From contig JAWQUS010000030.1 in NCBI GenBank assembly GCA_036365455.1, positions 7,130,001 through 7,194,000 of the forward strand: a stretch of 64,000 nucleotides of DNA, read 5' to 3'. How positions within the stretch are numbered: the stretch's first letter is position 1; every line of letters starts with the position of its first letter. The stretch comes from Macrosoma leucophasiata (taxonomy: Eukaryota; Arthropoda; Insecta; Lepidoptera; Hedylidae). The position numbers and the translations under genes were made by a program. Below the pieces are notes generated by a model, which ran no database searches, had not been told where the DNA came from, and worked only from the letters and a program-made list of their open reading frames with translations. Below are positions 22,370-33,415 of the stretch, in pieces.

Positions 22370-22527
22370 AATTTATTTATTTTATTTTATTTATTTATTT
22401 ATTCATTTATTTCGAGCTACTAGAGTCCATATCAAATACAATAAACACATAAAATAAAAAAATACAATTATATACTAATACTATAACATATATTTCTCTT
22501 AAAACTAATCACCGATCACACACACTG
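22370..22527 (-). repeat. 3' UTR and (AAAT)n tail of the ORF1-only element
   Basis: On the minus strand the stop codon is followed by AT-rich sequence and then repeated AAATAAAT/AAATAAAAT units up to 22374. This marks the 3' end of a retrotransposed copy. No polyadenylation signal can be singled out because AATAAA occurs many times in the tail. Confidence 0.6.
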
Positions 22528-23160
22528 TTATCGAGACGTACGTTTCGCCTCGCAAAATCTTCGGAAAACTACGCCTTCGGGCCAGAAGTCAGGACTGAGG
22601 AACATTTGCAGATGTTTGGCAGGTACACGCAACTTGAAGGAGGAGAAACCTGTGGGTCGGCTTGACTTCAAGGCTTCGATTTCCCCTTGTATTTGTCCCT
22701 CAGTACGTAGATCTCTGACGATCTTCTCCGTCATATACGATTGAACGTCGGTGATGGTCGTTTTCTTGTTTAGACGTGAAAGATACACGTAGGCGTAAGG
22801 TTCGGCAGCTTTGAGTTGAGAAGCTGCTACTCCGGTACCCCGAAGGTTTCTATTTCGACGAGGACGACGTTTCCGATTCTCAACCAGGGTGAATCCATCT
22901 TCATCGACCACTTTTTGCTCCGGTGCAGCAACAACCGTTGCCTTAGGCTTCTTGGTATCAATAGCTTTCCGGGATTGGCTTGTAGCTTGTACATAAGACA
23001 TCGCCTGCTGGCGCACTGGTCCAGGCTTCACAGGAGGTGCCAGCAAAGGCGGCGCAGGAGCACGTGATAATAATAGAGTAATTTGCAGTTCCGTATTCAA
23101 TTTTTTTCTGTACCAGATATTCCAATTGGATGGTAAACCAATTGGAATACCGTAGCGCAT
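22528..23160 (-). CDS. ORF1/gag-like protein of a non-LTR element (ORF1-only copy)
   Basis: An uninterrupted 210-codon frame. From about residue 30 it is Pro/Ala-rich, then has DEDGFTLVENRKRRPRRNRN (residues ~87-106), a basic patch, then PYAYVYLSRLNKKTTITDVQ and a C-terminal SSFKLRVPAKHLQMFLSPDF followed by WPEGVVFRRF. That ending, a hydrophobic 'SSF-L-VP' strand and a 'WP-GV--RRF' strand, is typical of ORF1 nucleic-acid-binding proteins of insect LINEs. There is no zinc knuckle and no reverse transcriptase after it. Instead, 3' on the minus strand come ~150 AT-rich bases and an (AAAT)n-type tail at 22374-22415. It is therefore a non-autonomous ORF1-only retrocopy or an internally deleted LINE. 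The first ~25 codons, which include a 12-bp palindrome (23118-23149), may not be original coding sequence, and the real start is uncertain. Confidence 0.65.
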   Translation of the reverse strand: MRYGIPIGLPSNWNIWYRKKLNTELQITLLLSRAPAPPLLAPPVKPGPVRQQAMSYVQATSQSRKAIDTKKPKATVVAAPEQKVVDEDGFTLVENRKRRPRRNRNLRGTGVAASQLKAAEPYAYVYLSRLNKKTTITDVQSYMTEKIVRDLRTEGQIQGEIEALKSSRPTGFSSFKLRVPAKHLQMFLSPDFWPEGVVFRRFCEAKRTSR

Positions 23161-23370
23161 AGTACTCGCAAATCAATTAAATAGCGATTAGCTCAACTTC
23201 ATTACTGACACTACTTATTATGATTTCAAAACAAGCATTTGAACTTATAAGAAACTTTGACTTCAAATGTGTTCTTGATTGAAAGGGTATCCACCAATAT
23301 CTCCATCTCTCTTGCCCCAGTTATCGTTGTCTTTCTCTTTGTAGGTATACGATAAACATTTTTATTTTAC

Positions 23371-23588
23371 ACTAGCGGCCCGCCCCGGCTTCGCGTGGTT
23401 GCAATGTTACCTTACCTCCCCTATACATCTTAGCGTGATGTTATATAGCCTTAAGCCTTCCTCGATACATGGGCTAACACTGAAATAATTTTTCAAATCG
23501 GACCAGTAGTTCCTGAGATTCAAGTTCTAGCGCGTTCAAGCAAACAAACAAACAAACGAACTCTTCAGCTTTATAATATTAGTAGATT
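23371..23588 (+). repeat. Family C element
   Basis: It runs from ACTAGCGGCCCGCCCCGGCT to TTTATAATATTAGTAGAT, very like the copy at 1619-1811. Confidence 0.85.
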
Positions 23589-24282
23589 TCAACGAGCGGT
23601 AATAAACATTTTGTATGCAGTTTATTTTTTACGCTTTTCAGAATTTGCTTCAAAACGAATGTTATGAATATGGCTGAGTAAAGTGACCACTTGAAAAAGT
23701 GTCTCAAGAGTCATCTTGTGAACTTTCAAGAAATAACAATGGCCTGTTTAAACCGCTTCCGCTTGAAGCTAGAAAACGGTACCGTTTTTTCTGTACGACT
23801 ACTCTTATTCACATACATAAACACGAAGCGAATTGATATTTTGGCGTGCGATACCCTGAAATAAATATCCCACCCTCATTAATTTGCGCCAATGCGATAC
23901 GACGCGCACCCACCGGTAGATGCACCAAACAAGCCGGAAATGCAGACACATAATCCATTAATGCCTGTCGATATTAAGCACATTATGTTCTTATTTGAAA
24001 TGTTTTGCAAATGAGTACCTCAAATAATGTGAACTTCTTTCACTTCAATTATTTTCTCGATTTATATGGGTTTTATCTATTGTATCTATCAAGTTTATTT
24101 TTATATTATTATCTCTCTTGCCTATGATATGATTACGTGTTTCTTCGTATACGTTAGATTCAAGTCTAAACCATTCATGAGATGAAATAAAATATTTTAA
24201 TGATGAAAAGATGAAATTTAGCATAGACTTAGTTTGAATACTAAGAAATAACATAAGCTACTTCTGACTCCAACCACGATAG

Positions 24283-24310
24283 CTGAAAAGCGACCGAAAC
24301 GTTGGGTAAG
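24283..24310 (+). repeat. Foldback-MITE centre fragment
   Basis: AGCTGAAAAGCGACCGAAACG followed by TTGGGT matches the centre of the 34.7-kb foldback. Another scrap (CAACCCGACATTTCGATCGA) is at about 29646-29670. Confidence 0.55.
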
Positions 24311-24833
24311 CGTGGAAGTATTGTCTACGCGAGGAAATTCACAAATATAATTTCTACAATGGGCTACTTCTCGAGTTCAAACGAAATAGGTACTACGCGG
24401 TTATCCGTGTACTATATGGTTTGAACTCAAGTGTTGGTTAAATACCCAGCATAAGAATAAATTCGTGGCATGAATGAAGGTAACACTTGCATTTTGCCAA
24501 ACTAATTATCTCTAATGAAAAGCATAAAAACAAATAGACTACCAATTGCACATCTATCCCCAATTGATAGCGACTCGAGTCTGTCACGTCTGTCAATATA
24601 CGATCCCAATGGCAAGCTTGCCGCGCCAAAAATCGATGACAGACCGATTTGTACGTATAATGAGATTTAAAATTGCAAAGTAATTTATGAGGATTAGTAC
24701 GGCAGTGGCACTGATGAATGAGCAGGTATATACACGGTGCGCTGGCTGCGATATGTAATGAGGTACCTAATTAAATCGTTTCATAATATTACCTGAGCGT
24801 TTTATTCATTAAAAGATATATTTTATAGCCTAC

Positions 24834-25076
24834 TAGCTGATCCGGCAAACTTCGTATTGCCTCAGAATGAAATAATGTGTCAAAGGTTTGATAGATACGG
24901 ACTATTTGTATGGGAAAAAAATTGTGGTTATAACTATTTTCCTTCAATTTCTTCATATTTTCTTACCCTTTAAACCTTCCTGGACTTCCAAAAATCATTC
25001 AAAACCAAATCGGTAAAGCCGTTCTCGACTTTTAGCGAGATTAACGAACAGCAATTAATTTTTATATATAAAGATA
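24834..25076 (+). repeat. Family D element
   Basis: It runs from CTAGCTGATCCGGCAAACTT to AACAGCAATTAATTTTTATA plus a short tail. Confidence 0.85.
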
Positions 25077-25200
25077 GATTATTAAGTTAGTATGTTTAAG
25101 CCATGCCAATTGAGAGGAACTGAAAACTAAAGATAATGCCTAGTGGCATTAAGTCCGCCATATGAACATGGTGCTAAGAACCATAAATAAATAAATAAAA

Positions 25201-25384
25201 TAAAGGAGACGTTCCACGTTGGGCACCTTGCACAGTATATCAAAAGATTCAGAAATATATTTACGACAATTAAATGAAGGTTTATTAAACGATTTGAAAA
25301 TGATTCAGTATTTTACGCTTCTTCTCTCAATATAGCGTACAAGGTGCGGGCCCAAGCTCCATACATTCTGGAACGTCTCCTTTA
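25201..25384. mobile_element. 184-bp MITE with TAAAGGAGACGTTCCA termini
   Basis: The 16-bp terminal inverted repeats are perfect. A second inverted block, GCACCTTG against CAAGGTGC, lies just inside. No clear target duplication. Family unknown. Confidence 0.85.
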
Positions 25385-25510
25385 GAATCGTGGTAACTTC
25401 CATACATTGACGTGTACAGAAAAAGTACATGGCATAACAGCTCAGAAACGTTATCGAGGGACCTTAAAGAACATAACCTGGTATTTGAAATATTTTCAAA
25501 TCACCGGAAT

Positions 25511-25612
25511 ATATGCCCTCTAATTTCCGGGACAGAGACATAACAGTTACCTCAGGAGTGGCGACGAATCTGTATAAAAAACTTTTATTTCATGTAGATG
25601 TTTATAGAGACG
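25511..25612 (+). repeat. SINE-A fragment, 5'- and 3'-truncated
   Basis: It contains TAATTTCCGGGACAGAGACA, CCTCAGGAGTGGCGACG and TAGATGTTTATAG. A second scrap of the same family (minus) is at 26262-26306. Confidence 0.65.
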
Positions 25613-26794
25613 GGCATATTCACTGACCATGAATGTGCAGTATATGGTTGTTTTTCATTTTATTGATTTAAAAAATCTACATCATACTCGTGGTTGTAAT
25701 GCATCTGTAACTTTATAACGTGTATATTTGTAACTTTCAAACAATGTCGTCATAATTTACCCATTGCATGTACGTGTTACGTTTACAATGACATAAATGA
25801 CACTTGATGAACAGACGTCGCATGCGATCGTCACTGTTTGTTTATTTTTTTTTAACCTAAATTTATTTTGAAGCTTTTGTCCACTGGAAAATCGCGACTA
25901 AACTTTAAAAAACGCTACAATTAAGGCTATAAACCGCTACAATTAAGAAAATTTAAGACTCCAATAGCGTACTATCGAGTGTGTATATTAGTTTAAAAAG
26001 TAAAATAAACAATGGGTTACGATCCCACTGCAGAGTCATTATGTTCATCCAGATATGCTGCAAACCTTATTTTTACGCATATTAATTAAACTAGAGAATT
26101 TGTCCACTAGGTTGGCTATCAAAATTTAATATATAAATAATATATATTCGTTATGGACATAAAAAGTTAGCGGGGCAGAACGAAAATATTTAGGGACGGC
26201 CAAGTGCGCAACGGCAGTCATAATTTTTCAGAATCTTTATACATATTGCCGTGAAGTGGACGATATTATGCCTCTGTGCCAGAAATTACAGGCCCGTACA
26301 TTAATTGCGGCCATTTTTTGATAGGCAACCTAGTAGAAATATATTCTCTAGATTATAAATATGCGTAAAAAATGGTTTTTAGCATATCTGGATGAACGAA
26401 ATGATTCTGCAGTGAGATTCTAACCTACAATGTCGTAATATATTCCCCAATTCATGTTCGTGCTACGTTTACAATAATATAAACGACACTTTAAAAAACG
26501 CTACCACGCATATTAATCTGTGTGATACTTTTGGCATTTTAAGGTTCCAACAGCGTACCATCGAGTGTGTATATTAGTTTAAAAAGTATAATAAACATTG
26601 TCGTAATAATTTCCCTATTTCAAGTTTCGCCCTACGTTTACAATAAGATAAATGACACTAGATGAACAGATGTCGCGTGCGGTCGTCACAGTTTATGATA
26701 TCGCGAACAACTTAAAAAAAATGCATATTAATCTTTGTGATACTTTTGGCATTTTAAGGCTCCAATAGCGTAAGTACCATCGAGTGTGTATATA

Positions 26795-28035
26795 ATAGGT
26801 TGGAGAAAAAGTCTTTTCGCATTATAGTATGTATGAACTTGTAATAAAATTTCTTTGGCTGTAGTATTTGTATCCGGCTGGTTTTGGAATCATTGAAAGT
26901 TAAAATTTTAAAGAACATAATTCCAAATTCAAATTAGGCAAATGTGTGATTTTTATTTGTTTTTCGTACTGTCAAGATGAGTGAATCTAATGAAGAAATT
27001 CGATACATTTTACTACAAAAAAGGTAAAAATGCAACGCAAGCCGCGAAAAAACTTAGAGTAGCACAAATTTGGTTTAAGCTTTTCAATCCGGAAATTTTG
27101 ATGTCAAAGATGCACCTCGCTCTGGTCGCCCTATTACGGATAAAATGGATGTCATTTTTGAAAAAGTGGAGCAAGATCGACATATCAGTAGTTACGACGT
27201 AGCTGAAGAACTGAGAATTGATCACAAAACAGTCTTGGCGCATTTGAAAAAAGCTGGGTCCAAAAAAAAGGTCAATATTTGGGTACCTCACGAGCTCACT
27301 GAAAGAAACCTAATGAACCGTGTACTCATTTGTGATTCTTTATTACGACGTAATGAAACCGAATCATTTTTGAAGAAGCTGATAACTGGTGATGAAAAGT
27401 GGATCACGTACGACAAGAACGTGCGAAAAAGGTCGTGGTCAAAGGCCGGTCAGGCTTCACAGACTGGCGAAACCCGGGTAAACTCGCAATAAGGTGATGT
27501 TGTGTGTGTGGTGGGATTGGAAGGGCATTATTCATTATGAGCTATTACCACCAGGCAGGACTATTGATTCTGAACTCTACTGCGAACAACTGATGAGATT
27601 AAAGCAAGAAGTTGAAAGAAAGCGGCCGGAATTGATCAACAGAATGGGTGTGGTGTTTCATCACGATAACGCTAGACCTCACACATCTATAGCCACTCAG
27701 CAAAAATTAAGAGAGTTTGGCTTGGAGGTGTTAATGCATCCGCCGTATAGTCCTGACCTTGCACCTTCAGATTTCCACCTGTTTCGGTCTCTTCAGAATT
27801 CTTTATGCAATGTTAGGTTAACATCACGAGAGGACTGCCAAATCCACTTGTCGCGGTATTTTGATGAGAAGTCCCAAAATGTTTATAGCAATGGGATCAT
27901 GTCCCTACCTACAAGATGGCAAAAGGTTATCGAACAAAATGGTACATACATACTTTAGTTAAATTTAAATAAACTATATTAAAAAATGTTTTGAATTATC
28001 TTAAAAAATGCGAAGAAACTTTTTCCCCGACCTTA
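26795..28035 (+). mobile_element. mariner (DD34D) element, 1241 bp, defective
   Basis: The ends are inverted repeats of ~27 bp: AGGTTGGAGAAAAAGTC at the left and, on the opposite strand, AGGTCGGGGAAAAAGTT at the right, both followed by TTCGCATT. TA stands on both sides (26793-26794 and 28036-28037). Paralogous unoccupied copies of the target sequence lie at about 25980-25998 and 26568-26586. Length is slightly below the usual ~1.3 kb of the family, matching small internal deletions. Confidence 0.92.
26977..27958 (+). pseudogene. mariner transposase, inactivated
   Basis: The element's cut-and-paste transposase is recognisable over its whole length. Seen: MSESNEEIRYI start (26977), helix-turn-helix region with KNATQAAKK, WVPHELTERN (about 27280), and the three catalytic Asp codons: TGDEKW (Asp at 27391), HHDNARPH (Asp at 27665) and YSPDLAPSD (final Asp at 27770). 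Exactly 34 residues separate the last two, the mariner D34D signature. The frame ends NGTYIL at 27958. Breaks: a frameshift near 27010 leading to TAA at 27025; a deletion of about a dozen codons in the helix-turn-helix region near 27055; a frameshift near 27083; another near 27465; and a nonsense TAA at 27479. All catalytic residues are still encoded but no continuous protein can be made. Confidence 0.93.
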
Positions 28036-28366
28036 TATGTTTAAAAAGTATAATAAATATTGTCGTAATAATTTCCCCATTTCATGTTCGTGCTACGTTT
28101 ACAATAACATAAACGACACTAGATGAACAGATGTCGCGTGCGGTCGTCACTGTTTATGAAATCGCGACACTGTTTATCGATGTGAAAGTGATTGGGTATC
28201 GCCCGTCTGTCACCGATTGGAACGTATCGCAACTGTTATACGTATACTTAAAATATTATAAATGTGATGATATTCGATGCCGATCATTGCCGTTCATACA
28301 GTGATATGTATTATGTAATGTAAAAATAATAGTAAAATAATAAATAAATAAAATGTAATGTAGTAA

Positions 28367-28450
28367 CTGCCTCAGTGGTGTAGTGGTAGCAGGCCACTAC
28401 TACTACGCTGGGGGTCCTGGGTTCGATGCCCGGGTCGGGGACTATCAGAG
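28367..28450 (+). repeat. SINE-E tRNA-like head
   Basis: It has an A box (TGGTGTAGTGGTAGCAGG, 28376-28393) and a B box (GGTTCGATGCC, 28420-28430) with matching T-arm stems. The acceptor ends do not pair and the SINE body does not follow, so this is a truncated SINE head and not a tRNA gene. Confidence 0.75.
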
Positions 28451-28741
28451 ATAACTAGTAAGTAACCTTCGCAAGTTTTTGTTTATTCTTGGAATCTATT
28501 TTTTCTATTTAAGGTAGTAATTAGGTAGTAAGGCTTTCAATGAGTTAAAAACAACAATACGTTCTCAACCAATAGACTGGACTAAAAAACAATAGCTCAC
28601 ACAACCACCAAACCACGTATCCAGTTAAATATTTTCCTATCAACCAACTGATACAACTGTGCATTTTGCAAAACCATATTTAAATAACATTTGTCAAACA
28701 AAACTAAATTCAATGTTTGACAACATTTCTAAAATAAATAT

Positions 28742-29590
28742 GAACGGTTTTAAATTGATATTCATTTTATCATTGAATCTGTTTGCAATTAATTACAACA
28801 ATCAATAATTTCGTGCTTCGCCGAGCGAAAACTACAACACAAACTGCACGGGGCCAGATAACGGTTCGACACAGCTATCTACAACATAAGTGCTCATTAT
28901 GTATTCCGAAAATCCATTTCAGTGATGTTATACTATAGGTTTAATTAAAATGCATTGTCATGATAGTGTACTCATTTAGTTTGCCTCGATGACGAAGTTT
29001 GTATTTTTTTATTTAATGTTTAACAAAGTGTTTGCGCTTGACAGTTTTCCGATTAATGAAAGCTTGGTCTTATAAATAGAAAGACCTGTAGATCAAGAAG
29101 TTTCGTCACAAAAACATGAAAAGACGTTTGAAAGTCAGTTATCTAACTCAGTTTCTTCGTGGCGCAATTCATTGTCCAATCATTACTTACTACTTATCAA
29201 AATTCAAAAGTTTATACCTATGTCATTCTGGATAATAGACCGACATGGATATTTTGGCTCGTCCATAACATATTATATACTGGGAGGGCGCAAGAGTTAA
29301 ATTAGTTTATAGTGTGAATAAACTGCGTCATTTACCATAATATTTATTTAACATTAAATCTGTTTGCAATTAATTACAACAATCAATAATTTCGTGTTTC
29401 GAAGCGAAAACTACAACACAAACTGAACGGGTCAGATAACGATTCGACACAGCTATCTACAACATAAGTGCTCATTATGTATTCCGAAAATTCATTTCCG
29501 TGATGTTATATCTATAATATAGCTTTAATTAAAATGCATTGTCATGATACTGCACTCATTTAGTCTTGATGATCAAGTATTTAGTTTTTA
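28742..29590 (+). repeat. Direct duplication, ~220-bp unit, 590 bp apart
   Basis: Copy 1 is at 28775-28985, copy 2 at 29358-29565. Shared blocks include AATTACAACAATCAATAATT, CACAGCTATCTACAACATAA and AATTAAAATGCATTGTCATG. Sequence between the copies is unrelated. Confidence 0.9.
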
Positions 29591-29903
29591 ACCAAATTTA
29601 TGTGTTTTTTTAATGTAATGGAAGTTCCAAGCAAAAGCAAACTCAACCCGACATTTCGATCGATTTTCAAGCAGCTTATTCTATAACGCTGCAAGTTTGA
29701 ACATTACTATATTTAGTTACAGATTTAGGTACTTCAATACAAGTTTGGTTTTAGGAACTCGGACAGTTCCAGTGACGGAACCGAGAGCCCCGCCCCGCCC
29801 AACCTCTTCCCCTCTTATAGGCGACGTTTGGTATTCTCTACGTGCTAGGCACACAGGTGCACGTGTAAATACACGTCACTGATTGATGTCTGTGTAATAG
29901 AGA

Positions 29904-30052
29904 CAACTCCACCAGAATTCCGGTGGAGTGTCCGCGGTGTGATTCTGGTTAGATGGCAATTTTTTTGCGATTCCGGTACCGAAGTAGATCTTAGGCCTCA
30001 AGGCAACAATTTGCAGTGTGACCTCTAGTTTTTGTGATGATATATATCCATT
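29904..30052 (+). repeat. SINE-A remnant, strongly diverged
   Basis: CTTAGGCCTCAAGGCAACAA and TGTGACCTCTAGTTTTTGTG identify the family; the rest is eroded. Confidence 0.55.
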
Positions 30053-30269
30053 TGTTGCGGTATTAACTTACCAGTTACCAACGATACACTTAGGTAACAT
30101 GTAGCATTATTTGTCATTTTCATTACATAAAGAAGTCTCTTCTTCACATAATTTATTTTTTTACGATATAAATCATGCACATTCTTGCACATTCTTTCAC
30201 ATTATTCACGCATTTGCATTTCTTGCACATTCCTTCACATAAGACACATTTGTTGATCATTTTCTCGCA

Positions 30270-30440
30270 ACCCAGTAGTTACCTCGGAGCTTGGTAATGT
30301 GCCCGGAGATGGCAACAGGCTCGCCACCTGTTACATGGGCCAAAAACGTAACCGGCAAATCGTGGGTGTTTGCATGTATGCTTGAATGCATGCATTTACC
30401 GCTGCCTACCCCTTCGGGGATTACAGGCGTGAAGTTACGT
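30270..30440 (+). repeat. SINE-E 3' part
   Basis: It contains GTGCCCGGAGATGGCAACAG, the GTTTGCATGTATGCTTGAAT segment and TGCCTACCCCTTCGGGGATT. The tRNA-like head is absent. Confidence 0.85.
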
Positions 30441-30950
30441 TTAATTTCCCGTTACTCTCATAGTATTGGTTAAAATAAAGGCAAAGCACAGATTGCATGA
30501 AACATAAATTCGCTTTTAAATTAATTTTATATCTACATCATACAAAATAGCAGCGATAAACGCTAAAAGTTTTAAATATTAAACGTTATAACCAACAAAA
30601 ATGACTCATTATAAAAGCAACCTTTTATAGCTGACGGGGTTTATCAACGCGTCATTTTCATAATGCAATGGACGTGCATTTTAGCTCTCCTATATAATGC
30701 ATGGGGGCTGCGCCACGCGGACACAGCGTATTAATTACATATATCGCTTAATTATTGATTTTTAGCATTAAACACACGGGCATTTTGGCTCCCAACCGTC
30801 GCTACCCGATTTATGCCTGTGTAATGCATCGCTCTAAATAACTATAACAATATATTGCGATAATGGCCAAGATAAATGGGTTTAATGGGTCTAGAGAAAG
30901 CTGTGGCGTATCTCGTAAGAATGTATGATTAATTTCGTAATAAGATATTG

Positions 30951-31091
30951 TATAAAAAGAGGTTGGGCGCAAGTTGGTCCATTAAATTTTCACAGTTTCG
31001 ACTTCTATAGAAGGGACGCTGGAATTCCAAAGCCGTACGGCAACTATTGTAAATGAATTGTCGACAAAAGAAGAAGAACGAGAGGGTGAGT
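30951..31091 (+). promoter_or_regulatory. Candidate TATA promoter and short first exon
   Basis: TATAAAAAG at 30951 is followed ~30 bases later by a plausible start region (GTCCATTAAATTTTCACAG). A purine-rich stretch ending AACGAGAGG meets a consensus donor GTGAGT at 31086. An ATG at 31053 would open an 11-codon coding exon (MNCRQKKKNER). The upstream 450 bases are unique and moderately GC-rich. No downstream exon is recognisable, and the minisatellite begins 220 bases on. Tentative. Confidence 0.25.
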
Positions 31092-31309
31092 TTGTTAACT
31101 TACTTATTTATTTATTTATACTTTCAAGCACAATATTGTAACATGAGGCGGCTTTAATGCTAAGTAGAATTCTCTGCAAGTCAACCTTTGGGTTGTACAG
31201 AAAAAAAATGGTGCAGAACATTGTAAATAATCTTATCTAGTTATATCGACTTTTGGTTAATTTTGGATCATACAAAAACAATTATTGATACATAAAATCT
31301 GATCAAAAT

Positions 31310-32620
31310 CGGGGCGGGACCCTGCGCGTCGGGATGCTGGGCGTCGGGACACTGGGCGTCGGGACGCTGGGCGTCGGGACGCTGGGCGTCGGGACGCTGG
31401 GCGTCGGGACGCTGGGCGTCGGGACGCTGGGCATCGGGACGCTGGGCGTCGGGACGCTGGGCGTCGGGACGCTGGGCGTCGGGACTATGTGCGTCGGGAC
31501 GCTGGGCGTCGGGACGCTGGGCGTCGGGACGCTGGGCGTCGGGACGCTGCGCGTCGGGACGCTGCGCGTCGGGTCGCTGGGCGTCGGGGCGCTGGGCGTC
31601 GGTACGCTTGGCGTCGGGACGCTGGGCGTCGGGACGCTGGGCGTCGGGACGCTGGGCGTCGGGACGCTGGGCGTCGGGACGCTGGGCGTCGTGACGCTGG
31701 GCGTCGTGACGCCGGGCATGAGGGCCGCTAAGCATCGTAAGACGCTGGGCATCGTGACGCTGGGCGTCGAGACGCTAAGCATCGTGACGCTGGGCGTCGG
31801 GACGCTGTGTGTCGGGACGCTAAGCATCGTGACGCTGGGCGTCGGGACGCTGTGTGTCGGGACGCTGCGCGTCGGGACGCTGCGCGTCGGGACGCTGCGC
31901 GTTGGGACGATGCGCGTCGGGACGCTGGGCGTCGGGACGCTGGGCGTCGGGACGCTGGGCGTCGGGACGCTGGGCATCGGGACGTTGGGCGTCGGGATGC
32001 TGGGCGTCGGGACGCTTTGCGTCGTGACGCTGGGCGTCGTGACGCTTTGCGTCGTGATGCTGGCCGTCGTGACGCCGGGCATCGGGTCGCAAAGCATCGT
32101 GACGCTGGGCGTCGTGACGCTGGGCGTCGGGACGCCGGGACGCCGGGCATCGGGTCGCTAAGCATCGTGACGCTGGGCGTCGAGAAGCTGAACGTTGTCA
32201 CTCTGGGCGTCGGGACGCTTTGCGTCGTGACGCTGGGCGTCGTGACGCTTTGCGTCGTGATGCTGGCCGTCGTGACGCCGGGCATCGGGTCGCAAAGCAT
32301 CGTGACGCTGGGCGTCGGGACGCCGGGCATCGGGTCGCTAAGCATTGTGACGCTGGGCGTCGAGACGCTGAACGTTGTCACTCTGGGCGTCGGGACGCTG
32401 GGCGTTGTCACTCTGGGCGTCGGGACGCTGGGCGTCGGGACGCTGGGCGTCGGGACGCTGGGCGTCGGGACGCTGGGCGTCGGGACGCTGGGCGTCGGGA
32501 CGCTGGGCGTCGAGACGCTGGGCGTCGAGACGCTGAGCGTCGGGACGCTTGGCGTCGTGACGCTAAGCATCGTGACGCTGGGCGTCGAGACGCTGGGCGT
32601 CGGGACGCTGGGCGTATCCC
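31310..32620 (+). repeat. 15-bp GC-rich minisatellite, array 1
   Basis: About 85-90 copies of GACGCTGGGCGTCGG with variants. Each unit is itself an inverted repeat (GACGC-TGG-GCGTC) and has three CpG. Consecutive units give G3 runs separated by 4-5 bases. Because the unit is a multiple of three without stops, long frames are open in all six frames (TLGVG, RDAGR, PSVPT types); these are not genes. A longer-period duplication of ~203 bp is visible at 32041 and 32244. Confidence 0.97.
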
Positions 32621-33047
32621 ACTAATGGTTTTTTCTCATACCTATATGTCAGAAAGGAGAACATTTTATCGCGCCAACTCGTTGTGGATTGGCGGAAGAG
32701 AAATCCTAATTTATTAATTTCATCGATAACGACCAATAAATTGAAGTATTAGATTAGGAAATCTACGCTAGACGTTCACTAGTTTACTGTTCGTGGAAGA
32801 AACGAGAGTTTGATATAGGGTTTATTGTGTTTGCGAGAAATCCTTGGTTAGGATTTTATTATGGTTCTTAACCGCCATAATTAATTTTTTTAGTCTCTAT
32901 AGAAATAACAATGTTTTAATGTTGTGTAATGTACTAACACGTTCAAGTGAATTGTACTAAAAATTTAAACCGATTTTTATTATGTTTGTAAGTGTAAACT
33001 GGTATATTTTTCAAGAAATTTCAGTTCACTACAATCTTGTTATAATA

Positions 33048-33415
33048 ATAAAATAATGGCAACCCATCCCACTGCTCCGGCACGAGTCTCTCCCCTTTTT
33101 GGGGGGAGGCCTGGAGCTTACTCCACCACACTTCTCCAATGCGGGTTGGTGGAGATATGGGTTAGTGGCCAACCCGTTGTCGGATATTTTCAAACCCTTA
33201 CGGGCATAAGGCCTCCGACAAGGTTTTACGACTGCTATCTATCGATAGCAACCGGGACCGACGGCTTAACGTGCCCACCGAAGCACGGAAACGCGCATTT
33301 TAATTTGCCACTAGCGGTCACCCATCACACACCCGACCGCGCCCATATCACTACACCGAGTAGATTGCATACGATCTACACTAGCCGCGGGACCATGCGC
33401 GCTTCTCTTGTTATT
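33048..33415 (-). repeat. 5S-SINE, copy 1
   Basis: On the minus strand the head near 33415-33310 resembles 5S rRNA: GGGCGCGGTC and GATGGGTGACCGCTAGTGGC match the internal promoter and C-box region. It is followed by CGTTAAGCCGTCGGTCCCGG and a tail ending near CAGTGGGATGGGTTGCCATT, like a LINE 3' end. About 90% similar to copy 2 by eye. Confidence 0.8.

Larger units (their letters stand above)
25735..28165 (+). repeat. Complex local repeat block interrupted by mariner
   Basis: A segment with 'TGTCGTAATAATTTCCCCAT', 'TACGTTTACAATAACATAAA', 'GATGAACAGATGTCGCGTGC' recurs near 25743, 26430, 26600 and 28058. A second segment, 'ACCATCGAGTGTGTATATTA' plus GTTTAAAAAG, recurs near 25970, 26558 and 26775. 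The third copy of the second segment is split by the mariner element, so the first two serve as empty-site references. Confidence 0.8.

Noticed and set aside
28367..28450. A functional tRNA gene
   Set aside because: A and B boxes are good, but the acceptor stem does not pair and the same head is part of SINE-E copies at 19.4, 41.9 and 56.9 kb.
31310..32620. CRISPR-like array
   Set aside because: The repeats are contiguous without unique spacers, and the surrounding DNA is eukaryotic.
31303..32717. Long open frames of repetitive peptides ([40 protein letters not shown] types) in array 1
   Set aside because: A 15-bp unit without stops keeps all six frames open. Frames overlap on both strands, with no splice or start context. 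They are by-products of the minisatellite.
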